Shown one piece after another: positions 9,191 through 18,149 of a DNA stretch of 48,622 nt. Numbering within the stretch: position 1 is the stretch's first letter; every line of letters begins with the position of its first letter. Origin of the DNA: Pseudorhodobacter ferrugineus DSM 5888 (GTDB taxonomy: Bacteria; Pseudomonadota; Alphaproteobacteria; Rhodobacterales; Rhodobacteraceae); the NCBI RefSeq assembly GCF_000420745.1, contig NZ_ATVN01000023.1:1-48622 (forward strand), in the 5' to 3' direction. Position numbers and translations under genes: made by a program. The notes beneath the pieces are model-generated. The model searched no databases and had not been told where the DNA came from. It saw nothing but the letters and a program-made list of their open reading frames with translations.

Positions 9191-10192
9191 TTAGCTGTCG
9201 CGAAGAAACTGAGAGAAGCGCTGCCTTGTAGCGTGGCCACGCTCAGCATCTGAGCGGGCTTGATCGCGCAGATGATGGTGCTCGGTTTTGCCGCCATGCA
9301 TCATCCCCGAGCGAAACTCGTTCATCCGCCGCGACGTATAGTCGGAGGTTTTTTCCAGCGGTTTGCCAGCAATGCGCAACGCTTGCGGCGCAAAACCAGC
9401 CAGACTTATCTGCCCGGTGATATGCGTGACGGCATTCGGAATCGACATCAGCGCAAAGATGCCCACGAAAACGATAACAAAGAAACCGAGGATTGATCCT
9501 AGATCAGTGACATCCGTTGCCTTTTTGAAGACGTCGTGAGCAACCGTAACAACGGCGACGATTACCCCGGCAGAGGCGACCGGATACATGAGATAGCCAA
9601 TCATTGCAGAGAGCCAAGCTTCAAAGATGCCCTTGGTTTTGTCAAAGATCGTGGCGCCGATGGCGATGGGGGCCACGCCCAGGAGAAAGGCGATCATTAA
9701 CTTGGAGAAGCCTACGATGAAGACATAGACAGCCATGAGGATTCCAAGAACGACATAGAGGACTGCGGCAACAAATCCCCGCATAATTGAAGACATGGCA
9801 GAGGAAACAGAGTCCACGTTTCCGGCCATCATATTCGCCATGTCATCCATTGCTGCAGTGGCTGATGTTCCAACACCACTGCCACCCATTCGGAAATATT
9901 CCAGCGCGAGATCGCCTAGGCCATTGCTCAATGCTTGGTAAATTTCGACAAAGTTCATCCACGAAAGGCCAAACATCAGCACCATGGCGATCCGAAACGA
10001 CAGTTGCACCGCATCTCGCATGGCAATGCGATAGACATTCAGTGCCATATTGATCCCGACGAGCACAAGAAGCAGGGTCAATAGGCTAGTGTAGATCGGC
10101 GCGATTGCACGGGCAGTTGTCTCGAAATACTGTTGGCCAACTGCGGCTATAGCACCATCAAGCGTTGCCAAAATGGTCGAGACGCTATCCAT
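9191..10192 (-). CDS. virB6: VirB6 inner-membrane channel protein
   Basis: VirB6 is the polytopic inner-membrane part of the DNA path. The 333-residue product has about six hydrophobic segments with a large periplasmic loop, then a charged His/Arg-rich cytosolic tail. The start at 10192 overlaps the previous stop as TGATG; a longer in-frame start at 10210 exists but would overlap the upstream gene more. The membrane pattern, length and place between virB5 and virB8 identify the gene. Confidence 0.9.
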   Translation of the reverse strand: MDSVSTILATLDGAIAAVGQQYFETTARAIAPIYTSLLTLLLVLVGINMALNVYRIAMRDAVQLSFRIAMVLMFGLSWMNFVEIYQALSNGLGDLALEYFRMGGSGVGTSATAAMDDMANMMAGNVDSVSSAMSSIMRGFVAAVLYVVLGILMAVYVFIVGFSKLMIAFLLGVAPIAIGATIFDKTKGIFEAWLSAMIGYLMYPVASAGVIVAVVTVAHDVFKKATDVTDLGSILGFFVIVFVGIFALMSIPNAVTHITGQISLAGFAPQALRIAGKPLEKTSDYTSRRMNEFRSGMMHGGKTEHHHLRDQARSDAERGHATRQRFSQFLRDS

Positions 10193-10680
10193 CAAAATGG
10201 CCCGCCACACATTGTTTCAGCAACAGCGATGAGTTCATCAGCCACGTTTGAGATTGATTCAGTGTCAGCCCAGCTCAGAAGCTTAGTGTTGCTTTGCTCG
10301 CGAAGCTTTTTGGCGATCGGCTCTGACTTGCCCCAAGACGCGACCTTTCCGGCACATGAACAATCTTTGTTTTCGATGACGTTTACAGCTCGCACATAAC
10401 CAAAGATGTCACGATAAGCCCGAGCTTCAGGACCTTTCTGGCTTTGTACATATTCATGTGGCCAAGTTGCGCGGCAAGACCGCCATTCCTCGTTCACGGC
10501 ACCTTCAATGGGTCGTACATCATCGGGCACTGTAACCTTTGGCAGCACGTTCAAAAATGCCTCTTCTTGGGCTGGATTCGCTGGGACAGGGGTTTGAGCC
10601 ATGCTCGGCCCACCAAAAGCGACAAGAGACACCATCGTGAGAGCCAAGATTGTGGTGGGTTTATTCTTTGACATGGTCAT
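10192..10680 (-). CDS. Small secreted protein between virB5 and virB6, entry-exclusion candidate
   Basis: The 162-residue product has a signal peptide (LALTMVSLVAFGGPSMAQ) and a mature part with six cysteines, in the clusters SC, DCSC and MC. No named domain is recognised. In many VirB operons the gene between virB5 and virB6 encodes a small VirB7 or entry-exclusion protein. Because a better VirB7 candidate lies at 12594-12776, this gene is a candidate for exclusion or for a periplasmic accessory factor; this is positional inference. It overlaps virB5 (ATGA) and virB6 (TGATG), so it is an integral part of the operon. Confidence 0.75.
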   Translation of the reverse strand: MTMSKNKPTTILALTMVSLVAFGGPSMAQTPVPANPAQEEAFLNVLPKVTVPDDVRPIEGAVNEEWRSCRATWPHEYVQSQKGPEARAYRDIFGYVRAVNVIENKDCSCAGKVASWGKSEPIAKKLREQSNTKLLSWADTESISNVADELIAVAETMCGGPF

Positions 10681-11474
10681 TTCTCTCCAAGGACCTTTAT
10701 GAACTTTTGTTCTTCGGCGGCGGTGGCTGCGTCCATGACGCCGGCCTCACCCATGCCCATCAGCTGGGCGGATTCCATATTCCAGATATTGGCAAGCGCA
10801 ATAGACAGCTCCGCCGTCACGCGGGTGTTCAGATCAATGGCCTCTTTCATCCCTTCGGTGCCGGGAATTGCCTGAACGAGATCATTTACTCGACCAAGGC
10901 TTTCGGACGCCTTGACGGAGGAGGTTTCAGCGGCGGCGGAGAGAAATGCGGCGGTATTGGCCTGTGTGCCGATCCGGGCGGCCCCTGGGTTTTCGCTCTT
11001 GGCGAGCGCATCGACGGTTTTCACATCAAGGCCAACGGAGGTGAAAAACTCAGAAACATAGGTTTCGGCAGGCTTGCCCCCGACTTTGCCAGAAGTGGTC
11101 ATGCTGGAATAACTGCCATCCTTCGCGGCCAAGAGCCCGCCAGTCAGATTATTCACATCAGGCAAGATATCATCGAAAAACGTCTTGGGATCCGGAATGC
11201 CGAGGGCCTCCAGCGTCAGTCCTTCCTTCAACGCCTTCAATTGCTGTTCTAAAAGTAGGATCTGCTGGATCTGCTTCAGAATCTGATCATCGAGTTTCAA
11301 ATTGGACGCAATCTGCTCTTTTACCTGCAGCTTGGCCTCTGTCAGAACCTCACCAAGCTTCAAAAAGCTTTTGATGTCAAAAATAGGAACGCCTTGTGCA
11401 AGCGAAGGGATTGGAAGGATGAGTGTAACAGACAGAATGAAAGGTGGGAGACCCCGTAGGAATTTGCGGATCAT
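10677..11474 (-). CDS. virB5: VirB5-type minor pilin
   Basis: VirB5 is exported to the periplasm and caps the T-pilus. The 265-residue protein has a signal peptide ending AQG near residue 27, a long helical bundle with heptad-rich stretches (about 50-90) and a C-terminal helical region from about 205. Its start overlaps the upstream gene's stop as ATGA. Both ends resemble the ends of the upstream transglycosylase protein (AQGVP near the signal cleavage site; EAIDLN and FIKVL at the end), suggesting the two genes share ancestry. Confidence 0.85.
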   Translation of the reverse strand: MIRKFLRGLPPFILSVTLILPIPSLAQGVPIFDIKSFLKLGEVLTEAKLQVKEQIASNLKLDDQILKQIQQILLLEQQLKALKEGLTLEALGIPDPKTFFDDILPDVNNLTGGLLAAKDGSYSSMTTSGKVGGKPAETYVSEFFTSVGLDVKTVDALAKSENPGAARIGTQANTAAFLSAAAETSSVKASESLGRVNDLVQAIPGTEGMKEAIDLNTRVTAELSIALANIWNMESAQLMGMGEAGVMDAATAAEEQKFIKVLGEK

Positions 11475-12613
11475 TCAGTATTTGCCCCTACTTTGATAAA
11501 TGTTGCGTCGGTAGCATAGGCCTGCAGCCACAGTGCGTAGCGCGCTTGATCGACGCGTCCCCGGGCTGCCTTGACCCGGTTGACCATCAGCGCAATCCGC
11601 ACGGCCTCGGCTCGCGCATAGCTGTTGAGGTCCAGCGCCTCCTTGGCGGATTTGGTGGTCGGAATGCGCTCGATGATGCTGCGCAAGCGCTTTAGCGATG
11701 TTTCAATCTCAAGACTGGCCTGCATGCCATAATGCAGCCCTGCGTCCGAGATATTGCTGGCCTCAGATATTGCCATGTCTCGCGGATCAAACGTGCCGAC
11801 TTGATCAATCCCACTGATCCGACCCGCATAAGCGTTAAAGAAGCTCGTGATCCGAACCACGTAACCTTGGGTTTCCTTATAGGGTGGGACGCCACCGTAT
11901 TTGATCACAGCACCGGGCCCAGCGTTATATGCGGCCAAAGCAAGAGGGACGGAGCCAAATCGATTGAGTTGCGCCAGAAAATACCGCGCCCCGCCATCAA
12001 GCTGCAGCATTGGATCATCATAGTAGGCGGGGTAGATGCCCAGATCTTTTGCAGTTCCCGGCATAACTTGGGTAAGCCCAAACGCTCCTACGGGACTGCG
12101 CGCTCCGATGGAAAACCCAGATTCCTGCTTCACCAGGCTTTGGAACCAGATGCGGAACTCGACCGCGCTTAAGCCGGCCCGCGCAAGACCGGGATGCCCC
12201 GCATATTTGCGAGCCGTGGCGACAATCATTTCCTCAACGCTGGTCTTGGCATCACCAAACAGCCGCGCGGCATAGGGATTTTTGTCGTCAACTGCATAGA
12301 GGACCTTCGCCTCTGCACCGGGAAGTGTTTCCAGATTGCCGATCCACGGCGTTTTGCCGGTCATCATCGCCAATGTGGCGTCCAGAGCATCAAGTTGATC
12401 TTGATGCAGCGCATCGATGCGACGCTTTTTGTCGGCTTCAAGTTCGCGCGCGCCGGTCAGCGTTGTCATCTGCGCAATCTCAAGAATGTGCTGAAACAAT
12501 GCTTTCGTATCCAAGCCAGGCACACCTTGTGCCGCCGCTGCAAAAGGCAGCGCCGTAACGGCCATCAACAGCCCGCAAAGAAAATATGAAAACCTATCGG
12601 CAGGGCGAGACAT
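11471..12613 (-). CDS. Lytic transglycosylase domain set inside a VirB5-like frame
   Basis: The 380-residue secreted protein carries a goose-lysozyme/SLT-type transglycosylase domain from about 125 to 275, with the catalytic Glu at 164 in VKQESGFS, then [13 protein letters not shown] and [13 protein letters not shown]. It would open peptidoglycan for the secretion channel. The ends do not belong to a normal SLT protein. Residues 28-80 ([20 protein letters not shown], then a charged helix) and 315-380 (EALDLN ... FIKVG) mirror the start and end of the neighbouring VirB5. The simplest reading is a VirB5 paralogue with an SLT domain inserted. A separate VirB1 exists at 15718, so the operon has two cell-wall hydrolases. 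Confidence 0.88.
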   Translation of the reverse strand: MSRPADRFSYFLCGLLMAVTALPFAAAAQGVPGLDTKALFQHILEIAQMTTLTGARELEADKKRRIDALHQDQLDALDATLAMMTGKTPWIGNLETLPGAEAKVLYAVDDKNPYAARLFGDAKTSVEEMIVATARKYAGHPGLARAGLSAVEFRIWFQSLVKQESGFSIGARSPVGAFGLTQVMPGTAKDLGIYPAYYDDPMLQLDGGARYFLAQLNRFGSVPLALAAYNAGPGAVIKYGGVPPYKETQGYVVRITSFFNAYAGRISGIDQVGTFDPRDMAISEASNISDAGLHYGMQASLEIETSLKRLRSIIERIPTTKSAKEALDLNSYARAEAVRIALMVNRVKAARGRVDQARYALWLQAYATDATFIKVGANTE

Positions 12614-12776
12614 GAGTGTCTGTTGCCAAGTTTGGGCCAGTGCCCATTGTAGAGACCACGGTGTTAGAGCCTGCAGTACTCCAGCAATTGGTCTTGGTGA
12701 TTGGCACTTCCGCGCAAGCAGACAGGGTCAGAGCGCTGAATCCTATAATAGTAATTATGTAATATATTGATTTCAT
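12594..12776 (-). CDS. virB7: VirB7-like small lipoprotein
   Basis: The 60-residue product starts [20 protein letters not shown] and has a lipobox LSAC at residues 18-21, so it should be lipid-anchored. The short mature part is Thr/Ser/Gly-rich with two more cysteines. Size, lipobox and place within the virB operon fit VirB7, which anchors VirB9 in the outer membrane, though the sequence itself is too short to prove it. The ATG at 12776 follows the virB4 stop by 7 bases; the longer open frame upstream to 12833 overlaps virB4 and is unlikely. The end overlaps the next gene by 20 bases. Confidence 0.7.
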   Translation of the reverse strand: MKSIYYIITIIGFSALTLSACAEVPITKTNCWSTAGSNTVVSTMGTGPNLATDTHVSPCR

Positions 12777-12783
12777 TAGGTAA

Positions 12784-15126
12784 TCATTCCTTCCAGAATT
12801 TGGACCGTGACGCATAGTCGGCACCAAAGGCATTCAAACCAGCCTGACCACCGCCGAGGGCAGTCAAAAGTGGCCCCAAGGCTTTGAGATCGACATTCAG
12901 AACTGTGGAGCTGCGCGGGTTGCGCGACAGCACCATACGTTGGCCCGGGATCGGGCTCAGGACAAAATCCAACTCGCCATCGGTCAGGCGGAACCCGTCA
13001 TAGTCTGAGACCGCCGCCTCGCCATTGGGAAAGAGCAACTGGTTTGGCAGGGCTTCCAGGATTGAGCGGGCTTTTGATCCCCGGATCTGGCTCGGGAACT
13101 GGGTCATCATCACCACGACGACGTTCTTCTTGCGCGCAGTCACCAACCATTCGGCGAGCTTCTTGGCGAAGTATTCGTCGTCAAGAACTTTCCAAGCTTC
13201 ATCAATCAGGATCAGCGTCGGGCGCTTTTCCTCGATCAGCATCTCAATGCGGCGGAAGAGATAGCCAAGGATTGCAGTGCGCTCGGTGCCAAGGTCGAGG
13301 ATTTCTGTAAGATCGACGGCTGTCACGTCGTGGCTGGTAAAATCCACCACGGGCTCGTCGGCTTCGCCAAAGACCCAGCCATAACGGCCCTCCGGCCCCC
13401 ATTCGCGCAAGCGCTGCGCCAGATCGAGGCCATCCCCGACATCACCAAAGAGCTCTTGAAACGCCCGAAAATTCCGCAACCCAACGCGCGCTTTGCCGTT
13501 TTGGGCAATGGCCGATTTGAGCGCTTCTGATTGCAACGGCGACAGTGGTCCACTGCGCTGCTCTAAAAGTGCCACCAGCCAATCCAAAAACCACGCCTCG
13601 CCACGCTCGCCGGATTCAGTGGCAAGCGGGTTTAACCCCGTTGGACGCCCGGCGCGAATTTCGGCGTAGCGACCACCAAGCGCGTGAACTGCCATCTTCA
13701 GCCCCGCTTCCTTATCAAAGATGATGGTTCGGCCGCCTGCCCTTTGGGCTTGCGCAGCCAAGAAGGCCACCGTCGTGGATTTCCCGCCGCCAGATTTGCC
13801 CAGAACGAGTGTGTGGCCGTTGGTGGGTTCGGCTTTGGGATCGCCTGGCTCATGAAAACTGAACCGATGCAGCGAACCTTGCAGCGTCTGAAACAGCGTG
13901 ATCGGTGTGCCCCACGGCAGACGCGCAGGCTCTGTCCCGGTGTCAGCTGCATGCAGGGCTGCCATATCGGCGAAATTGATCGATGATACGGTCATGTCGC
14001 GCGCGCGATACGCCATATTGCCGGGATGCATGGAAAACAGACCTGCTTCGAGCGCCGTTGTTTCTCGCACCAGCCGCATACCGTTCTGATGCGCGATGCC
14101 GCGGATGCGCGCGACTTCAGTATCTAGAGCAGTTTGGCCCTCTGCAAAAATGGTAATGGTCATCTGATGCAGACCAAAACCCAACTCGCCGCTTTCAGCC
14201 TTGTCGGCGGCCTCGAAGAGCTGCGCTTCGACCGTTGCGGCGATGTCTTCGGCAGCGCGCATCTGTGTCACGCGGCGCTTGACGCGCTCGGTGATGCTGC
14301 CGCGTTCAATCGGCGTATAGCTATGGGTGATGATGGTGTCACGGCTCGCGCCGAGCGCATCAAGCATGCCGGGCCAAGTTGAGGTGGCATAGGATTTGAC
14401 ATAGAGGACCGCGCCAACGCGTGGTGTGTCAGTGCCCTCTTCCACGGTGAACTGCGCTTTTTCAAAGCGGATTGCGGCCCCGGCGGCATCTTCCGCGAGG
14501 AGGCCGAAGGGGCTGCGCGGCACAAGGCGAAGCTCGCCCGTGAGAAGGGACGCATAAAACCCGATGAGGCTGCCGTCACTGATTTTGAGTCGGTGGCTTT
14601 TTGCGCCAAGCCCGGTCTCCAAGATCGAGACCACTTCGTGGAGTTCCTCAAGCCGCCGATCGGTATCCTCGCCCCAGATCTTTGCAGCGGCCTTGCCGAA
14701 CAGAGGCACGGCAAGCGGTGCGGTTCGCTGCCGCACCACGGTCAGGATCAGCACTGACTCTTGCAGGTTGCGGCGGCCGAGATCTTGTCCCCAAGCTTTG
14801 TCGATATCCGCGGCAAAACTTTGACCGTGGATCGGCTTTAGTCCAGTCTCGGCAGGACGCATCATGCGGTGCAAATAAAAGGTGAAGCGCTCATCCAGCG
14901 TGTCCAAGAGATGCGCTAAGCCTGCACGTAAGGCCGTGATTGCGGACGCTCCCGTGGTTACCCCGTCGATACCAGTGATTTCCAACGAGATCATCAGCGC
15001 ATTGTCCCGTGTGCGCACGGTCTCATCATCAATCTCGATGACATAGGGCAAATGCGCATAGAGTTTTGGGTCCGCCGGGATCAATGCCCGCGCCCTGCCC
15101 CGCACGCCGTCCCGCTCAAGAAACAT
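12784..15126 (-). CDS. virB4: VirB4 secretion ATPase
   Basis: VirB4 is the large ATPase that drives pilus biogenesis and substrate transfer. The 780-residue product has the N-terminal VirB4/CagE domain, Walker A LGKSGGGKST (442-451), Walker B TLILIDEAW near 633 and the RAAA-like arginine finger region beyond it. Length and motifs are complete. The gene overlaps virB3 by 11 bases. A diverged copy of its last ~50 codons and the following intergenic bases occurs at 20626-20817. Confidence 0.95.
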   Translation of the reverse strand: MFLERDGVRGRARALIPADPKLYAHLPYVIEIDDETVRTRDNALMISLEITGIDGVTTGASAITALRAGLAHLLDTLDERFTFYLHRMMRPAETGLKPIHGQSFAADIDKAWGQDLGRRNLQESVLILTVVRQRTAPLAVPLFGKAAAKIWGEDTDRRLEELHEVVSILETGLGAKSHRLKISDGSLIGFYASLLTGELRLVPRSPFGLLAEDAAGAAIRFEKAQFTVEEGTDTPRVGAVLYVKSYATSTWPGMLDALGASRDTIITHSYTPIERGSITERVKRRVTQMRAAEDIAATVEAQLFEAADKAESGELGFGLHQMTITIFAEGQTALDTEVARIRGIAHQNGMRLVRETTALEAGLFSMHPGNMAYRARDMTVSSINFADMAALHAADTGTEPARLPWGTPITLFQTLQGSLHRFSFHEPGDPKAEPTNGHTLVLGKSGGGKSTTVAFLAAQAQRAGGRTIIFDKEAGLKMAVHALGGRYAEIRAGRPTGLNPLATESGERGEAWFLDWLVALLEQRSGPLSPLQSEALKSAIAQNGKARVGLRNFRAFQELFGDVGDGLDLAQRLREWGPEGRYGWVFGEADEPVVDFTSHDVTAVDLTEILDLGTERTAILGYLFRRIEMLIEEKRPTLILIDEAWKVLDDEYFAKKLAEWLVTARKKNVVVVMMTQFPSQIRGSKARSILEALPNQLLFPNGEAAVSDYDGFRLTDGELDFVLSPIPGQRMVLSRNPRSSTVLNVDLKALGPLLTALGGGQAGLNAFGADYASRSKFWKE

Positions 15127-15382
15127 GACGCCGCCCTTTGCGCAAAATGGCGAGGGGCGTGACTTGCATCATAACGGCAAAGACATGGTGGCCGTTTGGA
15201 TTGACCCGTGTCGCGATACGAGCCAACCCGTACCAGACCGGAGCCGTCAGAAACCACCAGATCACTTTGAACAGAATGAAAGGAAGCACGGTCATGGCCC
15301 CCACGGCCATGGCGTAGGGCATCGGAAGCCCCAAAAACTTTGCCTGCCGTGAGAGGCCAAGGATGACCGCGCTTTTTTCCAT
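15116..15382 (-). CDS. virB3: VirB3 inner-membrane protein
   Basis: The 88-residue product has two adjacent hydrophobic stretches (about 18-45 and 60-75) and a basic end, the usual VirB3 form. VirB3 works with VirB4 at the inner membrane in pilus assembly. Its place between virB2 and virB4 and its overlap with virB4 support the call. Confidence 0.88.
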   Translation of the reverse strand: MEKSAVILGLSRQAKFLGLPMPYAMAVGAMTVLPFILFKVIWWFLTAPVWYGLARIATRVNPNGHHVFAVMMQVTPLAILRKGRRHVS

Positions 15383-15397
15383 GATGCTTTCCTCGCC

Positions 15398-15697
15398 TTA
15401 GCTAAACGACGAGCGCAGGTTTGCGACAATGGCGGGGCCTGCAAAAACCAGGAAGGCGCCGACCACGACCAGTGCCACCCAAGCCCAAGAGATGCGGTTA
15501 AACGCCGCGAGAAACCCGGTGACGACAAAGGCAATGCCGAAGAAGGCAGTCGCGAGCGTGCCCCGGAAGGACGCAAGTATTCCGGTGGCCACGGTTTCTG
15601 CTTTGGTAAAGACGACCTGCGCTAGGGCGGGTTCGGCATGGGTGAGAACGACAAGCGTGGCCGCCAGGGCCAGCGTCAAAGCTGGAGAGAGTTGCAT
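15398..15697 (-). CDS. virB2: VirB2 major pilin
   Basis: The 99-residue propilin has a signal peptide ending ALAQ near residue 27, then two hydrophobic helices (about 48-68 and 71-92) separated by a short polar turn, as in VirB2/TrbC pilins. It would be processed and polymerised into the conjugative pilus. An AAGGAA ribosome site lies ahead of the ATG. Confidence 0.88.
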   Translation of the reverse strand: MQLSPALTLALAATLVVLTHAEPALAQVVFTKAETVATGILASFRGTLATAFFGIAFVVTGFLAAFNRISWAWVALVVVGAFLVFAGPAIVANLRSSFS

Positions 15698-15717
15698 GAG
15701 GATTTTCCTTGGGGGGT

Positions 15718-16371
15718 CTAGAGGTCTGCGAGGATACGGTCGTAAGCCGCCATTACTTTCACGATGTGATTGCGGGTCTCAGTATAGGGCGGCACACCGC
15801 CATATTTGCGCACGGCCTGTGGCCCGGCATTATATGCGGCGAGAGCCAGCGTCAGGCTCTCAAAACTGTCCATTTGCTCGAGCAAATAGCGGGCACCACC
15901 ATCGAGGTTTTCCAGCGGGTCAGATGCATTGACGCGTAAATACTTGGCGGTGTCTGGCATGAGTTGTGCAAGGCCTTGCGCCCCGACCCGGCTAACCGCC
16001 CGTTGGGTGTAATTGCTCTCGACCTTGATCATCGCTTGAAAAAACGCCGCCCATTGCTTTGGGCTGAGATCCAATCGCGCAAGCGCCGGGTGATCTTGAT
16101 ACCGTGTTGCGATCAATCGGATCGACGGCAAGACGGCCGTCGGTACCGCAACGCTCCGAGAGCCGAGCGCGGCAGTGGCGCCAAGACCACCCGCCTTCTC
16201 GTCTCGGGAACTTTCCACTGGTTTTTTCTTGGCCGGAACAATCAGATGCCCCTGCCCGTCATAGCGCAGAACTACAGCGTCATAGGAGGCGAGCTGAACA
16301 TCGCCGCCCTGCCCCGGATTATTCCAGCGAATCACGTCCGCCTGGGCGGCTCCGCATACCGGTGCGGACAT
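15718..16371 (-). CDS. virB1: VirB1 lytic transglycosylase, start uncertain
   Basis: The product carries an SLT domain in its C-terminal 150 residues: KVESNYTQRAVSRVGAQGLA with the catalytic Glu, then LMPDTAKYL and [13 protein letters not shown]. It clears peptidoglycan for the channel. The start is a problem. A good signal-peptide core (STCLLSLAMSAPVCGAAQA) begins upstream of the ATG at 16371, but no ATG, GTG or TTG lies just ahead of it. The next in-frame ATG (16506) would overlap the preceding gene by 188 bases. A rare start codon or a longer overlap is possible. 16371 is the conservative start. Confidence 0.8.
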   Translation of the reverse strand: MSAPVCGAAQADVIRWNNPGQGGDVQLASYDAVVLRYDGQGHLIVPAKKKPVESSRDEKAGGLGATAALGSRSVAVPTAVLPSIRLIATRYQDHPALARLDLSPKQWAAFFQAMIKVESNYTQRAVSRVGAQGLAQLMPDTAKYLRVNASDPLENLDGGARYLLEQMDSFESLTLALAAYNAGPQAVRKYGGVPPYTETRNHIVKVMAAYDRILADL

Positions 16372-16657
16372 CGCCAGCGATAAAAGGCACGTCGAGATGA
16401 TCGAGATTGAGTTTGCCGAACGCCAGCCCGAAGAGGCCGATTGACGAATTGACGATCCGCTCTCGGGCAAGGGCCGTGACCAGCATAAAACGCTCGCCAC
16501 TCGCATTGACGACGTAAAACAGCCATTCGCCCGAGAAGCGTTCATCGGGGTTTGGCGCAGTGACACACTCGATCTCAACTGTCGCTCCGTCCTTGGCGGC
16601 CAGGCTGCGGAAATCCCGCTCCAGCAAAACTGGTAATGCACGCCGTTTCATAGTCAT
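16319..16657 (-). CDS. Hypothetical protein, first gene of the virB operon
   Basis: The 112-residue product starts MTMKRRALPVLLERDFRSLA after a GAGGGG ribosome site. It shows a compact alternating beta-type pattern (ATVEIECVTA ... GEWLFYVVNASGERFMLV) and ends Arg/Gly-rich. There is no signal peptide or membrane helix. No family is recognised. It precedes virB1 and overlaps its beginning, so it is probably co-transcribed with the secretion genes and could be a regulator or cytosolic accessory factor; that is inference. Confidence 0.65.
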   Translation of the reverse strand: MTMKRRALPVLLERDFRSLAAKDGATVEIECVTAPNPDERFSGEWLFYVVNASGERFMLVTALARERIVNSSIGLFGLAFGKLNLDHLDVPFIAGDVRTGMRSRPGGRDSLE

Positions 16658-16728
16658 GGGGTCCCCTCGGATGGTTCTGTTGGGGTCGTTGTAACGCAGA
16701 TTTTTCCGTGCAGCGATGCCTAACAGAA

Positions 16729-16758
16729 TTTATGTTGCATTCAATATAAAAATGACAA
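16729..16758 (-). promoter_or_regulatory. Possible promoter of the virB operon
   Basis: On the minus strand TTGTCA (16758-16753) and CATAAA (16734-16729) are 18 bases apart in an AT-rich patch about 70 bases upstream of the first gene. The match to a sigma-70 promoter is moderate. No operator is evident. Confidence 0.35.
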
Positions 16759-16916
16759 ACACACTGATTTAAGTTGATACGAAGGCCGCTGATCCAGTCG
16801 TTCTTGATTGGAAACCGCGCCTTCAACGTTGTCATGCGAGGCGGTGGACCTGTGCGAAAGATGTGCTGGAATTTATGAGTGGCCAAGAAAATAAGGGTTT
16901 TGAGACGACAGTGTTT

Positions 16917-17240
16917 ATGGATTCACGCGCGTTGAGGCCCAGATTTTCGCGCATCTGCAGTGCATTAGGGATTGCTGGCATTTGTCTTAGCTTGGCGAGC
17001 CGCGCGGCCTTCGCACAACCTGAAGTGATTCTCTGCCTTGCCCCTGCAGTGCCTATCACGGCTTTGCCGGAGGCTGTTCTTGCCGAATACCGCGCAGAAA
17101 TCAGCGCCGAGTTCGAAGCCTATTTTTCAACGGTGAGCGACTACATCGCCTGCCATGACGAAGAGCGTGCGCGTGTACTGGCCGAGGCGAATGCCGCGAC
17201 CGCCTCCTACGCTTCGTTTCTTCAAACACCCTCAAATTGA
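16917..17240 (+). CDS. Small secreted hypothetical protein
   Basis: The product (~107 residues) has a basic N-terminus and a signal peptide ending AAFAQ near residue 36, then a short helical mature domain with two cysteines (ILCLAP and YIACHDE) and an Ala/Glu-rich end. It is divergent from the virB operon and lies directly upstream of another secreted unknown. No family is recognised. Other in-frame ATGs occur at 16863 and 16875; 16917 gives the best signal peptide. Confidence 0.6.
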   Translation: MDSRALRPRFSRICSALGIAGICLSLASRAAFAQPEVILCLAPAVPITALPEAVLAEYRAEISAEFEAYFSTVSDYIACHDEERARVLAEANAATASYASFLQTPSN

Positions 17241-17252
17241 AAAGGACACTCC

Positions 17253-17891
17253 GTGAAGCCGCTTCTCCTTGCCCTATTGCTAAGCCTTGGATTTTCTACT
17301 GCCGCTGTGCAACCCGCCGCCGCTTACCCGGTCGATTGCGCCATCCTCTTGTGTTTGGCGGGCGGATGGCCCGGTTCCGCCGAATGCAGCCATGCGCGTG
17401 CGGTCTTTATCCGCCGCATCACACCTTGGCCTATAGAGCCGCCGCTGCAAATCTGGAATTGCCCGATGCGGGTGGGTTATCCGAAACCGACAGATTTGGA
17501 ACGGCTATTTGATATTCGCGCGAATGCGCCAAAGCCAGAATGGTCTTGGCGATTTCCGACCAGAGAGGTTCCCGTGCAACGCGTTGCCAATCAGGCCGAT
17601 GTCGACATCTCTGATCCCGCCTTTGATTTTGTTCGCTCCATCAAGGTTTTTGAAATCACATTCCAGATGCAGCGCAGTGGTGATGACAATTGCAGCAGTT
17701 CAGCTGCTTTCTATGAGGGTAGCTACGGGTCCCAAGGCGATTATCAGCGCAAGCGAAGTGACCCAAGTGCTGTACCCGCCGCGTCGGACTTCAGGATGCC
17801 GGTCGAATGTCGCAACTACCGCTACCGATCCGTCTTTGTCGAATGGCGCGATTACATGGGCAGCTATGGCTCAGAGGAGGTCCACTATTAG
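17253..17891 (+). CDS. Secreted Cys-rich hypothetical protein beside the T4SS
   Basis: The 212-residue product starts with GTG behind an AAAGGA ribosome site. It has a signal peptide ending AAAYP near residue 25 and then the segment VDCAILLCLAGGWPGSAEC, with further cysteines to a total of seven. The mature part contains an aromatic block (WPIEPPLQIWNCPM) and a C-terminal Tyr-rich region. The even spread of cysteines suggests a disulfide-bonded periplasmic or surface protein. I recall proteins of this look beside VirB operons on alphaproteobacterial plasmids, but give it no function. Confidence 0.75.
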   Translation: MKPLLLALLLSLGFSTAAVQPAAAYPVDCAILLCLAGGWPGSAECSHARAVFIRRITPWPIEPPLQIWNCPMRVGYPKPTDLERLFDIRANAPKPEWSWRFPTREVPVQRVANQADVDISDPAFDFVRSIKVFEITFQMQRSGDDNCSSSAAFYEGSYGSQGDYQRKRSDPSAVPAASDFRMPVECRNYRYRSVFVEWRDYMGSYGSEEVHY

Positions 17892-18065
17892 GCCCTACCT
17901 GAATTCGAGCAAAATAAGCCCATAGCGCGAGACGATCTCACCCCCAGAAACCAAAACGACGCCAGACCATAGGTCCGACGCCGGTTCAGAAACGCTTTGC
18001 ACCGCATTTCTAACCGAGCTTTTGGACCCCTTCAACTCCTAGATCACTCTGGGAGACGAAAAATT

Positions 18066-18149
18066 ATGGCCGAATGGTTTGGCGTCTCACTTCAGAAAGC
18101 AGACGACAATGAGCCTCACAACCGGCGCCCTACTTCGCCGCATCACTGA
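18066..18149 (+). other. Possible 27-codon upstream ORF
   Basis: A short frame beginning MAEWFGVSLQKADD has the best ribosome site in this stretch (GGAG, 10 bases ahead) and overlaps the start of the next gene in another frame, ending at 18149. It could be a leader peptide coupling translation to the next gene, or chance. Confidence 0.2.
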
